64,000 bases of DNA. It comes from Chamaecrista fasciculata (Eukaryota; Streptophyta; Magnoliopsida; Fabales; Fabaceae). The stretch spans positions 62,001 to 126,000 of the forward strand of contig QANZ01046459.1 in NCBI GenBank assembly GCA_003254925.1. Reading direction: 5' to 3'. Below, one piece after another: positions 46,391 to 56,611 of the stretch (its first letter is position 1; every line of letters begins with the position of its first letter). A program made the position numbers and the translations under genes. The notes under the pieces are model-generated. The model ran no database searches, was not told where the DNA came from, and saw only the letters and a program-made list of their open reading frames with translations.

Positions 46391-47057
46391 CACTGAATAT
46401 TGAGTCATAATCTTTTAAAAACTAAATTTTATATCAAAGTATTACTGATATGTAAAATAATATATTAATATAATAATATAACATTTATTTAAAAAATATT
46501 CTAATATAATGATATATTACTGATCTCATTCCCTCATTTTCTTTGTTATCATTACACTTTGATACTCATGGGCATGTCATGTTCTATGAAGACCATTATT
46601 TTGACTTATTTTACAATATTGACTAAGATGTATGAGATAGATAAGGACCCAAATATGTTGGCCAAAAAAAAAACGATAAGGACCCAAATATAGGGGATGA
46701 CTTTAAGGTTGGTATATAACATAATAATTAACGAAGTGCTCGTAGATTAAAAAATGGAAATAATTAATTAACGAAGTAATAATGAATTAGTAGAATAGAA
46801 TAGATAAAAAGTAGTAAACAGAATAATTTGAGACAAGAAAAGTGTTTAAGGTTCAAATTTTCCGGTCAGAGCTAGAAAGGTGCATAAAGCTCATTCAAAG
46901 AATCATTCATTCATGAAATTAAGGCATTTCTCATTCTCTTAATTATTATTATTTTTTAACTCTCTATGTTTTTGTTCCGTTGATTATGGTAATTTTTTAA
47001 GCAAACCTAATATAGTAGTGATGATCTCCATATTGGAAATTGTTAATATATATTTCT
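46391..47057. other. Gene-free AT-rich stretch
   Basis: No credible frame; holds the GGCC micro-insertion at 46,657. Confidence 0.5.
46657..46674 (+). mobile_element. Micro-insertion GTTGGCC + poly(A), 17-bp direct repeats
   Basis: GTTGGCC, ten A and C between perfect copies of gataaggacccaaatat (46,640-46,656 and 46,675-46,691). A perfect 17-bp repeat is very unlikely by chance and is the best single example of the class. Confidence 0.8.
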
Positions 47058-47454
47058 TAGTCCAAAGTACAAATTTGGTCCCATATCTTTTACTCAGTTT
47101 TCAATTTGACCCTGTATCTTTTTTGTTGCACCTTTAGTCTTATATCTTTGCAAAAGATCCCATGTGATCCAATATTTTTTTGTTAGGTTGCAAAATTAGT
47201 CTCATATCTTTGCAAAAGGATCAACTGCTAGTTGATCATTTTGTAAAGATATGTGACCACTTCTAAATCTGACCCAAAGATATAGGACTAATTCTGCAAT
47301 TAACTCAAATATATGAGACAAAATCTGCAATGAAAAAAGATATGGAACCAAATTAGAACCTGACCCAAAGATATAGAACCAAAAGTGTAACAAAACAAGA
47401 TATGAAACCAAATTGAGAATTGAGCAAAAGATGACCAAATTTGTACCTTGGCCT
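47058..47454. mobile_element. Palindromic MITE, 'CCAAAGTACAAATTTGGTC' type
   Basis: Left end agtccaaagtacaaatttgg, right end ccaaatttgtaccttggcct. In between, 'catatctttgcaaaa' units on the left and 'agatatggaaccaaatt' units on the right pair along the whole length. The minus-strand open frame here is arm sequence, not a gene. Confidence 0.8.
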
Positions 47455-48565
47455 ATTTTTCTTATATTTTTTTTCAAGTTTTCCTAATAATTTAGTTCAT
47501 ATATATATATATATATGGTTCACATAATCACATGCATGATATATTGTTATTCATTGGTGCCAAAGTCAAAAATAATTTAATATGTGTGTGTGATATGTGT
47601 ATCCTCTTCCAGTCAAATCTACTTTTTGTTAAAATGGTAAATAAAACATCTCTTTCAATATATAGACTATATATGGCATAATTGCGAATATCTCCCTCAA
47701 CTTTCAAACTTTTATCAACTAGAATTCTCTGTCTATGACCTAATTTCAAATAACTTTGTAAATTATCAATCCTACCAAACAAATATTATATTTCAATTAT
47801 AGTCTAACAAATATCTTTTCCTTCTTTGCTTTTCTTGAACTCTTCTTTAGGTTACATCTGAATTGGAACAGATCGTTCAACTTGTTTAGTGACATTTTTT
47901 ATGATAGATTATTGCAGAATTTTTGTCACAATAAATTCATTAGAAACACATACTCAAATTGTTAAGATATTGAAATGCTTAACTACCCTCTCATCATTGA
48001 TGATCGATTGGGTAAGTGTTTTTTCAATCATTTCATGCATATAAGGAAAGGACTGAAATATTGTGATGATAGTTAATGATTTTTTCTAACCAAGAACTCC
48101 ACAATCTTCTCTTTATCTTGATCTCTTCCATATATTTGAGGTTATGCAAGTAACTTCATTATTTCTCTAATCCCTCTCTCATTCTCAATTTAGCAATTTG
48201 ATCCAATCTCTTGGTGAACTCTTTCAATCTCTATATTATTTTACCTTTAAATTTTATTTTTAAAAAATAATTATCTATGATTATTATATAAAATAAAATC
48301 ATTATAAATATAAAATTTATAAGATATATATTTAATATTCATATTTTTTTTAATTAATTTTTTTATAACTAAAATGTAAATGATCTCTTTTATATGTATT
48401 TTAGGGGATTTGTTACATACTATTTGTTTTTATCTTGTTCATACATTTGGAGAGTAAATTAAATATGCACTTGTTTATTATACATTCATTGATGAACTTG
48501 ATCTACTTGTAAAATGCATGAATTTGATATTTTTTTTTTGTTTTTTCGAAATATATCATAATCTC
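47455..48565. other. Gene-free AT-rich stretch
   Basis: An AT dinucleotide run at 47,503-47,516; otherwise no recognisable element or gene. Confidence 0.5.
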
Positions 48566-48717
48566 AATTTATGTGTGTCATAAAGATAAATTCACATACT
48601 AATACTCATATATATGAGTAATTTTTTTTTTTTATGGTTGACATGTATTTTTTTGTTATTTAAATTGTTTATAGTTTCATGAAAACCTTATTAGTTAACA
48701 ATACTTTTAAAAAGTAA
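48566..48717 (+). repeat. Direct repeat, copy A, abutting the Helitron end
   Basis: About 150 bp from aatttatgtgtgtcataaag to aacaatacttttaaaaagta-a, almost identical to 60,713-60,861 in the same orientation. Copy A stops exactly where CTAG begins (48,718); copy B continues into 'tttatctaattt'. Copy B therefore looks like the sequence without the Helitron. Confidence 0.8.
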
Positions 48718-48959
48718 CTAGCCCAGTGTCCGTGCAATGTATGAGTAAATCGATTCATGAAGTTGACATATAAATTGTTATTTAAGATCGACAAAATATA
48801 AGACCAAGCATTATAAATGTGCACTTTAAATATGACTCATAATAAAAAAATACTATTAATTACAATAACAAATGACAACATCCCTAACAACGTAGATATA
48901 CAAACTATTGAATATTTTGAAAAACTTCTCGACAAACAAAAATAGAGGTCATGTGGTTC

Positions 48960-49545
48960 CTTGTTATCATTATGGCATATCAGAATCTTTAAACCCGCTC
49001 TTGAATGAACTCTAGACATCGCAACTATTATGGACCATGGGTGAAAACAGGACGATAGAGATATAAACCAACATTCGATAAGGACTGACCTTGACTTTTA
49101 TTTATAATCATTGCAAAGGACAACATAATGGGGAACTATCTACGTTGGAATCTAAATGGCAATTTAAAATCTGAAGGTTTATTGACATTCGAGGAATAAG
49201 AACCTTTTCATTAATAAACTTACCAGATGCAATTACTGCCCCAGTAACATGACCACTAAGACATGAAACAATGAAACAGGTTCCATTACACAATCCTAAT
49301 AATCTATCTATATTACGAAGCAATATAATTGGAGCTCTAATCTTTAGTTTGATCTGGTGATATTTGAAAGACCATAACCCTTGACAGAACTTAAGAATTC
49401 AGATGGGACAGTGTCAGAAATATTAAATATATACTGTTGGAACTAAGATATACCTTTTCCTCCCAAAGAAGTTGTTGGAGCATAGAGTCATTCAATTCGG
49501 CAACATCATCAAGATTTGGAGCTAAAATAGCTCGATGATGAGCAC
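48960..49545 (-). pseudogene. Helitron helicase (PIF1-like), C-terminal third, disrupted
   Basis: In order on the minus strand: RAILAPNLDDVAELND (about 49,530), LWEEKVYLSSNS, MLRNIDRLLGLCNGTCF (49,323 down), [20 protein letters not shown] (about 49,110) and VAMSRVHSRAGLKILI (about 49,020). These are the conserved C-terminal blocks of the helicase in plant Helitron Rep-Hel proteins, including the Q-G-Q-S and SR-H-SR helicase motifs. Frame changes separate several blocks. The Walker A region, expected upstream, is absent because an LTR-like sequence lies there. Confidence 0.88.
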
Positions 49546-49555
49546 GTCACTAGAC

Positions 49556-50430
49556 TATCAAATTAATTAACTAAATTATGCAGCACAGCGGCAAAACCTA
49601 GGTCGTATTCACTTATGGGACTTTCTTGTAAAGATTAATTATTAATTATGCAAGTAATTAAAATCGGGTAAAAAGCGATTAAAAGATAAAGGGAGAGATG
49701 GTGAATAAGAATAACAAAATAAAATAAAAGTAAAAGAAACAAGAAAATAAAATAAGGGAAAAGAAACAAAGATAGAAATGTCCGTTGGAGAGATCTAGTA
49801 TCGGCCTCCCTAGCTTACAAAAGAATATGAAGTTAATCACCTTAACAAACTATTATCCAACAATAGCCTTGAGACCTCAAGACTTAGATTATTGATCAGT
49901 TAAATAATTCCCCGAACGAGTATATTAAATAATTAAAGCAATAACCTTGTAAGTAAATGGTGACCCAAATATAAGAGATAGATCACTCTAAACTCAACGA
50001 AGTTTAGAAAGAAATATTGTTTCAAAAATTATAAATCGATGGACTCAAGTAGAATACCAAATAAATATAATTAAAAAAATAAATAAAATAAAGCACAATC
50101 AATTATACAAGAGTCTTGTAATTTACAAATAAGAAAATAAATTACCCAAACAAGATAATTAAGTTCTTAAAAGAAATTACAAAAGATAAATAATAAATTC
50201 ACTGGTTAAGCTCCTAAGCTCGGACCTCTAAAAGAATCTCCTTCGGACTAGAAAAATTAATCACTCATGGGAAGAATAATATCCCAAATGAGATAAAATA
50301 CCCCCAAGAGGCCTAAACAACCTAAAACTAGAGACAAGGACGCCACGGTCATCACTATTCATGTGCCACAATGTGTATTTTGTGCACCACGGTCAGTCTT
50401 CTGTGCCACGGGAATATTCAATCTTTTCCC
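49556..50430 (-). mobile_element. LTR-like insertion within the Helitron helicase
   Basis: Non-coding sequence between two helicase blocks that are normally about 250 residues apart, so it either replaced or accompanied loss of the ATPase core. Near its left edge the minus strand reads AAAGTCCCATAAGTGAATAC then GACCTAGG, a relative of the U5-like phrases at about 15,830 (-) and 13,648 (+). No terminal repeats or target duplication were found, so the class is tentative. Confidence 0.4.
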
Positions 50431-50439
50431 TTAAGAGTA

Positions 50440-50650
50440 TGTTGCTGGAATTTCAAATGGACAACATGTTGGGAATTGACAACGGATGATAGTCTTTAAG
50501 CCTATGACCATTAGCACTTAGCATAATATCAATATCAATTAGAGTAAGCTCTTTAAGGCACTCATCATTCAAAGGTAAGTCTATAAAGATCAACGAATAT
50601 TGGCTTAAACTAATATGTACAGTGAATATGCCTATGAACACAAAAACTAT
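50440..50650 (-). pseudogene. Helitron helicase, block preceding the ATPase core
   Basis: Reads FIDLPLNDECLKELTLIDID followed by IMLSANGHRLKDYHPLSIPN. This matches the block found just before the P-loop in Helitron helicases. The initiating part of the protein and the Rep domain are not visible; the region upstream to 51,490 is non-coding. Confidence 0.75.
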
Positions 50651-50885
50651 GAAAAATTGAATGTAGAGAGATTATACCTGGATTGTCTGTTATGTATGTG
50701 TCTTTGTTTCATCAAAATGTCATTTGATAGGTGCATCCATGTTTAATCCAATTTAAAAGGTTTCATGTTTTTTTGAGGTTGAATAATGAAATCTAAGTTT
50801 ATGATGGTGGATTTCGTGTTTTTTACCATACACATGACCTGCATGTGCTTTTTCCCATCAAGAGGTAACAAACAAAAAAAATTTT

Positions 50886-51000
50886 AGTTATCAAAGTGCT
50901 AACGGTGAATAGAACATGGTATCTAAATGTCGCTTTTGAAAGAACAGAGTACCAAAGTGAAATTGATCCATACCTCAGGGTACCAAAGTGTAATTTAGCC
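50886..51000. repeat. Single arm of the 'GGTACCAAAGTG' palindromic family
   Basis: 'aaagtgctaacggtgaatag', 'ctttt-gaaagaacagagtacc' and 'gggtaccaaagtgtaattta' match the right arm of the complete element at 60,116-60,538. The partner arm is missing. Confidence 0.7.
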
Positions 51001-51573
51001 TTAAAAAATTATGTAAAAATGTCCTTAGATGGAGACATGTCGAAAGTTATAATTTAAACCCAAAAATTCTGTATTGTTCACAAAGTAAAGTACTTAAAAC
51101 TCGGTTCCTCATAAGTATGACTATTAATCATAGAAATCAATACAAAGCATACAACTTTATAACGAAAAGATGAGTATTCAAAAGGCTAATGTATTTTCCA
51201 ACATCTCAATTCTAACTTGAACAACATAGATAATTCAAAGTTGTGTGCTCAAGATTTGAGAACTACACAACGAAATGAACATCTACTAAAAATATTATAT
51301 TTTTATAATAAAAAAAAATATATAATTGACTGGGACATACATGTTCTTGCAAATTGTCATAATCCTTTGTTTTAGCAATCTACCCCTTGATTAGAATTAA
51401 TCATAAGAACTTTTAATACAACTGTTTCCCCAATGTCTATGAGCTTTATTATAAACATGACCAAATGCCACTTGAAACAATACATTTAACCATCAACAAA
51501 TTTTTTTTTTTGATAAAAGACGAAATTCCATTAAAGAAAAGACAAAGAACATAAGGATAATAACCCCGAAGGG

Positions 51574-52161
51574 TTAGTCAGCAGGTCTACTGCTATTACA
51601 GCTTAAGGGAGTCTGAAGGAGGACATCCTTACAAGAAAAATTACAAGTCCTAGGAAATTGAAAATGCATGAAATCATAAAAACAAGATAGATAGATAAAG
51701 CTAGGCATAGAGCTGAAGATTGTTTTCTGAGTGCCAGAAGATCTTCCCCAGTTTGCTAGAATGTCAGCAGGTTGATTTGCTTCTCTGAAGATGTGTTGTA
51801 TCTTGGCATCCTCAAAGTGTTGCAGGAAAAACCTACAATTGTGTATTAGAGAGAAAAGATGATGGTGAGCAGAAACCGTGGGGTCTGTAAGAAGATTAAC
51901 TGCTAGGAGAGAGTCAGTTTCGACAATCAAGTGACTAATATTAAGATTTTTTGCAAGTTGCAGGCCGTGGAGGATGCTCCAAAGTTCTGCTTTTAAAATA
52001 TTTCCAGAACCAAGAAAAACAGCAAAACCAGAGAACCAATTTCCATTGTAATCTCTAATAATACCACCTGCTCCTATTTGGTTATCCTTTGCTGATCCAT
52101 CACAATTTAATTTAAAGTAGGGAGCAAACGGTTTAGACCAATTTATGTGGGAGATAGCCAA
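51574..52161 (-). pseudogene. LINE ORF2, RNase H domain, in a shifted frame
   Basis: An RNase H of the kind fused to plant LINE reverse transcriptases. FKLNCDGSAKDNQIGAGGII supplies the first Asp, LKAELWSILHGL the Glu, VETDSLLAVN the second Asp, and HIFREANQPADILAN the His/Asp block. All four catalytic positions appear present. It is not in frame with the reverse transcriptase upstream: a frame change occurs near the run of G at about 52,404-52,411, and possibly another near 52,190. If those were sequencing errors, the protein would be continuous. Confidence 0.85.
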
Positions 52162-52393
52162 AGAAGGTGCAGGGGAGGATCAGGAAAAAAGATGAATTTC
52201 ATTTCAACAGATTCAGCTAAGGTAGAATTAATAATAAGAGAGGGGTTGAAGGGTTTTTGATGAAAGATGTGATTATTTCTAGCAAGCCAGATGTTCCTTA
52301 AGATAATAATGAAAAAGATACTCCACGGAATATTATGTTTATAGATATTATTTTGAGTACAGTTGGACTTTAACCAGTCTTTAAAGGATATGG

Positions 52394-54508
52394 TCAGGTT
52401 AGGAGGGGGGGTTTAGTACCATTCCAAATCGTTGAAGTTTTGGTACAGAAACGAAAGAGATGATTAGTATCTTCAATGGTATCTTTACATAAGGGACAGA
52501 GTGGAGAAGGTGAGCAATTTCTTTTGAAAAGATTATTGTTGGTGGGAATGGCGTCATTAAAGATTCTCCATATGAAGAGAGAGAAGCGAGGGGGGAGTTT
52601 AAGTTTCCAGATCCAAGTATGATCACTGGGAGGTTGGTGTTTGAAGAGGGTTAAGTAGGCAGAAGAAGTGGAGAAAATGCCATTAGTAGTAGGGGACCAG
52701 GAAATAAAATCAGGGATGGTGTTTGTAAGATCAAAAGGGGTAGCAGTAATAAGGAGAATAATATTAGAGGGAAGAACATAGGGAATATGGGAGAAATCTA
52801 TAGCACCTAAATGATTTATATAAGAGGAAACATTGAAATTAATGTGGTTTCTAGGAAGAGGACCATGGAGGATAGATGTAAGAGGACCACAGGGAAGCCA
52901 AGAGTCAGTCCAGAATTTAATATGGTGTCCGTTTCCTAAAACCCAAGAGGAATTCTCTTTAAGAATATTGCTGTCTTTATTAATACTATTTCTAATGAAG
53001 GACTTGTTAGAGTTGTTTCTGTTGAGGTTTGTGCCATATTTAAGTCTAAGGATTTTAGAGTATAAGTTCTGTTTATTGGAAAGAATATTCCATTTAATTT
53101 TTGCCATAAAGGTGGCGTTAATATGAGAGGATTTACGGATACCAAGACCACCAAAGCTTTTTGGGGTTGTGATAAGGTCCCAATTTGTATGGTGAAGTTT
53201 TTTTGTGTTTTCATCGTGACCCCAAAGGAAGTTTCTGGTAATAGTGTCAATTTTTTTGTGAATAGAAGCAGGGAGGGAGAAGGATTGCATTGCATGGGCA
53301 GAGATAGAAGAAAGAGTGGAATTAATGAGCTGAACTCTACCAGCCATAGAGAGGGAGTTTCGTTTCCAGCTATGGAGTTTAGCATAGAGATTATTAATGA
53401 TGAAATTGAAATCAGTTTTATTATAAGTGGTTTTTAGGGGAAGACCAAGATAAGTTCCAAGAGAGTTGGAGCAGGGAATGTTCATGGAATTGTTGACGAG
53501 AGTCTTAAAGTTATTAGGGACAGTTTTAGAGAACCAGATTTTAGATTTTTCGAGATTGAAGTTAAGGTTTGAAGAGCTGGAGAAGAGGTTAAGGCAGGAC
53601 TGAATAGAAGAGAGGCTTTTTTTAGTAGCTTTAGCAAACAGAAGGATGTCATCAGCGAAAAAAAGGTGAGAAAAAGCAATATTGTTATTGTTACGATTAT
53701 TTGTGAAAGAGAAGGGTTCCCAGTTTTTATTATTGACTTCATTGGTGATAAGGTAATTTAGGAGTTCCATAGCTAGGATGAAGAGGTAAGGTGATATAGG
53801 ATCACCTTGTCTAATTCCGCGAGAAGGTTTGAAGCTAGAGAGTTTTTTACCATTAATAATAGGGGTATAGGAAAAGGAGTGGAAAATGGAGTTGATTAAA
53901 AGAATCCAATTCTCAGGGAAGTTAAAGGTCTTAAGCATATGAATGATAAATTCCCAAGAGATGGAATCAAAGGCTTTAGTGATATCTAGTTTGATAGCCA
54001 TCCAACCAGATTTAGATTTAGATTGGTTCATCGAGTGCATGATTTCATGGGCAGTGATAAAGAGGTCGTTTATGTGTTTTCCTTTTTGAAAGGCTCCTTG
54101 AAAGGGGGAGATGAGGTGGGGGAGGAGAGGTTTCAATCTATTGGTAAGGAGTTTACTAAGAATTTTGTAATGGGTAAGGCAAAGTCCAATAGGGCGAAGG
54201 TGGGAGGGTTTGGAAGCATTCTTAATTTTAGGGATAAGGCAGAGAATAGTATTTCCCCAAGAATGGGGAATTTCACTTTTTTCCAGGATAATTTTAATAA
54301 GAATGCATATCTGGTCTTTAATGGTAGACCAGTTTTTTTGGTAAAAAACAGCGTGTAATCCATCTTCTCCAGGTGTTTTGAGAGGGTGGAGATCAAAACA
54401 AGCCATTTTAATCTCTGTTTCAGAAGGGGGGTTGGAGAGCATGGCTTTCTCAGAGTTAGAGAGAGTTGGGGTTCTAAAAAAAGGGGGTGGAGTAAAGTTA
54501 TGCGGATT
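52394..54508 (-). CDS. LINE ORF2, reverse transcriptase and zf-RVT region (open for 682 codons)
   Basis: A long open frame from about 54,442. Residues 1-60 carry LKTPGEDGLHAVFYQKNW; then SHLRPIGLCLTHYKILSKLL, WMAIKLDITKAFDSISWEF (first catalytic Asp), GIRQGDPISPYLFILAMELL and the FFADDILLFAKA box (the two remaining Asps; F in place of the usual Y or A). KSFGGLGIRKSSHINATFMA marks the thumb, and WKLKLPPRFSLFIWRIFND with PSPLCPLCKDTIEDTNHLF marks the zinc-binding region. It copies the element's RNA at nicked target DNA. The frame is contiguous with the endonuclease upstream except for one TAA at 54,511-54,509. The reverse transcriptase itself looks intact. Confidence 0.92.
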   Translation of the reverse strand, partial: NPHNFTPPPFFRTPTLSNSEKAMLSNPPSETEIKMACFDLHPLKTPGEDGLHAVFYQKNWSTIKDQICILIKIILEKSEIPHSWGNTILCLIPKIKNASKPSHLRPIGLCLTHYKILSKLLTNRLKPLLPHLISPFQGAFQKGKHINDLFITAHEIMHSMNQSKSKSGWMAIKLDITKAFDSISWEFIIHMLKTFNFPENWILLINSIFHSFSYTPIINGKKLSSFKPSRGIRQGDPISPYLFILAMELLNYLITNEVNNKNWEPFSFTNNRNNNNIAFSHLFFADDILLFAKATKKSLSSIQSCLNLFSSSSNLNFNLEKSKIWFSKTVPNNFKTLVNNSMNIPCSNSLGTYLGLPLKTTYNKTDFNFIINNLYAKLHSWKRNSLSMAGRVQLINSTLSSISAHAMQSFSLPASIHKKIDTITRNFLWGHDENTKKLHHTNWDLITTPKSFGGLGIRKSSHINATFMAKIKWNILSNKQNLYSKILRLKYGTNLNRNNSNKSFIRNSINKDSNILKENSSWVLGNGHHIKFWTDSWLPCGPLTSILHGPLPRNHINFNVSSYINHLGAIDFSHIPYVLPSNIILLITATPFDLTNTIPDFISWSPTTNGIFSTSSAYLTLFKHQPPSDHTWIWKLKLPPRFSLFIWRIFNDAIPTNNNLFKRNCSPSPLCPLCKDTIEDTNHLFRFCTKTSTIWNGTKPPLLT

Positions 54509-55435
54509 TTAGTAAGAGTATATGTCTTTAAAATGATTGAGGATAGAATCTTCAATAATATTTTGGTCCCAGGTAATGGTGCCATCATCATTAGTTAAGG
54601 AGAGAAAAGTATTTTTCTTTTTTCTAAGGAGAGCTTTTTGATGAAAATATTTTGTATTTCTGTCTCCAAGAGTGATATTATCCGATCTAGATTTCATATG
54701 CCAAAGATCCTCTTCTTGCTTTAAGATAAGAAGGAGTTTATGCTGAAGTTCTCTTTCAAGAATCAAGTGTTGAGGAAGAGGGTTAGTACAGAGAATATTT
54801 TGTAGACCATGGATACGGGAATAAAGTTGTTTTTTCTCATAAAAGATGTTTTTAAAAATTTTTGAGCTCCAAGATTTAATTTCTTTTTGAGTATTAAGGA
54901 TATTGTCATTAATATCTTCAAGGTTGTTGTTCCAAGTATTTTTTATAAGGTCAGGGAAGGAGTGATGATTAACCCAAAAGGTTTCAAGGCGGAAGAAGTG
55001 GTTTTTGGTAGGGATATTAGAAGTGGATTTTAAGAGAATAGGGCAGTGGTCTGAGTGAGTTCGTGGTAAATGGGTAACAGAGGAGTTTGGGAAAGAGTTG
55101 AGCCAAGGAAGGTTAGCATGGCATCTATCTATTCTAGTTCTAATGGTTTTCCCGTGTTCACGGTTGTTGGTCCAAGTAAAGAGGGGGCTAGAAAAACCTA
55201 AGTCTAGCAGGTTGCAGGAATCAAGAAAATCATTAAAAACATTCATTTTAAAGGGATTTGGGGGTTTACCACCAAATTTCTCTTTAGGGGAAGCTATATC
55301 ATTGAAGTCACCAATTAACATCCAAGGCAGGGAGAAATCTTTAAAAGCTAAAGAGAGATTTTGCCAAAGATTTTTTCTAATATCAAAAGAAGGGCTAGCA
55401 TAAAGGGCAGAGAGAATGAAGAAGAGATTTTTTAC
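54509..55435 (-). pseudogene. LINE ORF2, endonuclease domain lacking its N-terminus
   Basis: Opens directly at the N base (55,436). It gives WMLIGDFNDIASPKEKFGG, FTWTNNREHGKTIRTRIDR and RTHSDHCPILLKS (the SDH catalytic box), then a linker with LGDRNTKYFHQKALLRKK. The usual opening of the endonuclease (a 'WNCRG'-type start and the catalytic Glu) is missing, replaced across the N by ORF1-like sequence. It ends at TAA 54,511-54,509, in frame with the reverse transcriptase that follows. Confidence 0.85.
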
Positions 55436-55436
55436 N

Positions 55437-56285
55437 CCTGGTCTCCTTATCAATGTTTGACAGGAGGAAATGTTTTAAGCCCAGATGTTTGAAGGAAGCC
55501 TCGCTTTGCAAATTCCAAATCTTGGTGAGGTGTTCCTGTGCCGAGGAGGTGAAGTTGATATTTTCCGGTAGAGCGAAGATGATGTCGTCTTTCCAAGATG
55601 CTGATAGCGTAGAACAGATATCCTTTGGGAGGGATATGGTGAGAGTATTGTTGTTTAGGGAGATGTGAGTATTCGTGATATTCTCTTTGAAATCTGAAGG
55701 TTTCGAAGAAGAATCAGGTGATGGGGAGGATGGAAGGGGTAAGGTCGGATTTCCAAAATGCTTTATGAGATCCTTGCAGATAGCATTTTTGAAGTTTAGG
55801 GTTTTTGGTGATTGGTTGCTTGGAGCTGAGATCTGTTGATCAGGGTAAGATGGAGGTTTTGGCGAAGAGATAAGCTGATTTTGATCGTTGTTCTCTTGCG
55901 TTGCTAGTGATTTGGGTGAGAGAGAAGGATTGGTTTCAGGGTTAAGGGGGTTTTCGAGTGTTGGAAGGGATGGCAGCGATAACAGAGGGGGAGGGTTAGA
56001 TGTGTTCGAGGGAAAGGAATGGGAATATGGTAAGAGAGGGTTTGTGTTATTTTGGTTTTCTTTGGAGGCGGAAGATGAAAGGGTTGAGAGCGAAGAGCTT
56101 TTCTGAATGCCTGGGGCTTCGCGAAGGGGAAGAAACGACGCATCGTTGCAGATTTTGCTAGTAAATGGGATTGAATGTGGTGGTTGGCGGCGGGGAGATG
56201 AGAGGTCAGATGATAGGGTTGCGTCTTTTGGGTTTTTTCGGTGAGGTGGGTTTTGGGCTAGGTTGAGAGAAAATTGGGCCATTTC
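55437..56285 (-). pseudogene. Second copy of the LINE ORF1 N-terminal half
   Basis: Starts MAQFSLNLAQNPPHRKNPKD at 56,285 and runs to SNIDKETR at the N base. It is nearly identical to the first 850 bp of ORF1 at 58,622-57,770, with scattered substitutions and a three-codon difference near the start. Homology between the two copies begins at the start codon; the leaders differ. It is best explained as the 5' end of another LINE copy joined here, in the genome or during assembly. Confidence 0.8.
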
Positions 56286-56610
56286 TTTTTCGGATTTTAT
56301 GTATTCAAACTTTGACATCATATACATTTGCTATATTTGATTTGACATTACTTTGTAAATCGTCGATTTCATTAAACACTAAAATTCCATAGCGGAATTG
56401 TAATTAATCCAAGCTGGTGATCCTTAAAGTGCCTCGTTACAAAAGTAGATCTCCGCTAAATCTTTTGTTATTTTCTCTGATTTTATGAAATTTTATTTAA
56501 TTTTAATTTTTTAAATTCTATAAAATTTTCCATGATTTTAGGCAATATAATTGGTTATGATTTCAAGAATAATTATTTAGAAAATTTAATAAATGGAAAA
56601 TATATTAATT
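56286..56610. other. AT-rich DNA foreign to the LINE, ending at an N
   Basis: No LINE homology and no reading frame. It separates the two ORF1 copies and ends at the N at 56,611. It is probably the genomic flank of the second LINE copy. Confidence 0.6.
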
Positions 56611-56611
56611 N

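Larger units (their letters stand above)
48718..50650 (-). mobile_element. Remnant of an autonomous Helitron, 3' end at 48,718
   Basis: On the minus strand the element ends ...CATTGCACGGACACTGGGCTAG followed by T: a CTAG terminus next to a decayed hairpin that shares CCGTGCAATGT (opposite strand) with the intact one at 26,262. Immediately inside lies coding sequence of a PIF1-type Helitron helicase. The 5' terminus was not found; the element may extend past the LINE at 51.5 kb. Confidence 0.75.

Noticed and set aside
53123..54358. Several plus-strand frames opposite the LINE reverse transcriptase
   Set aside because: Mirror frames of a long coding region; no independent motifs.
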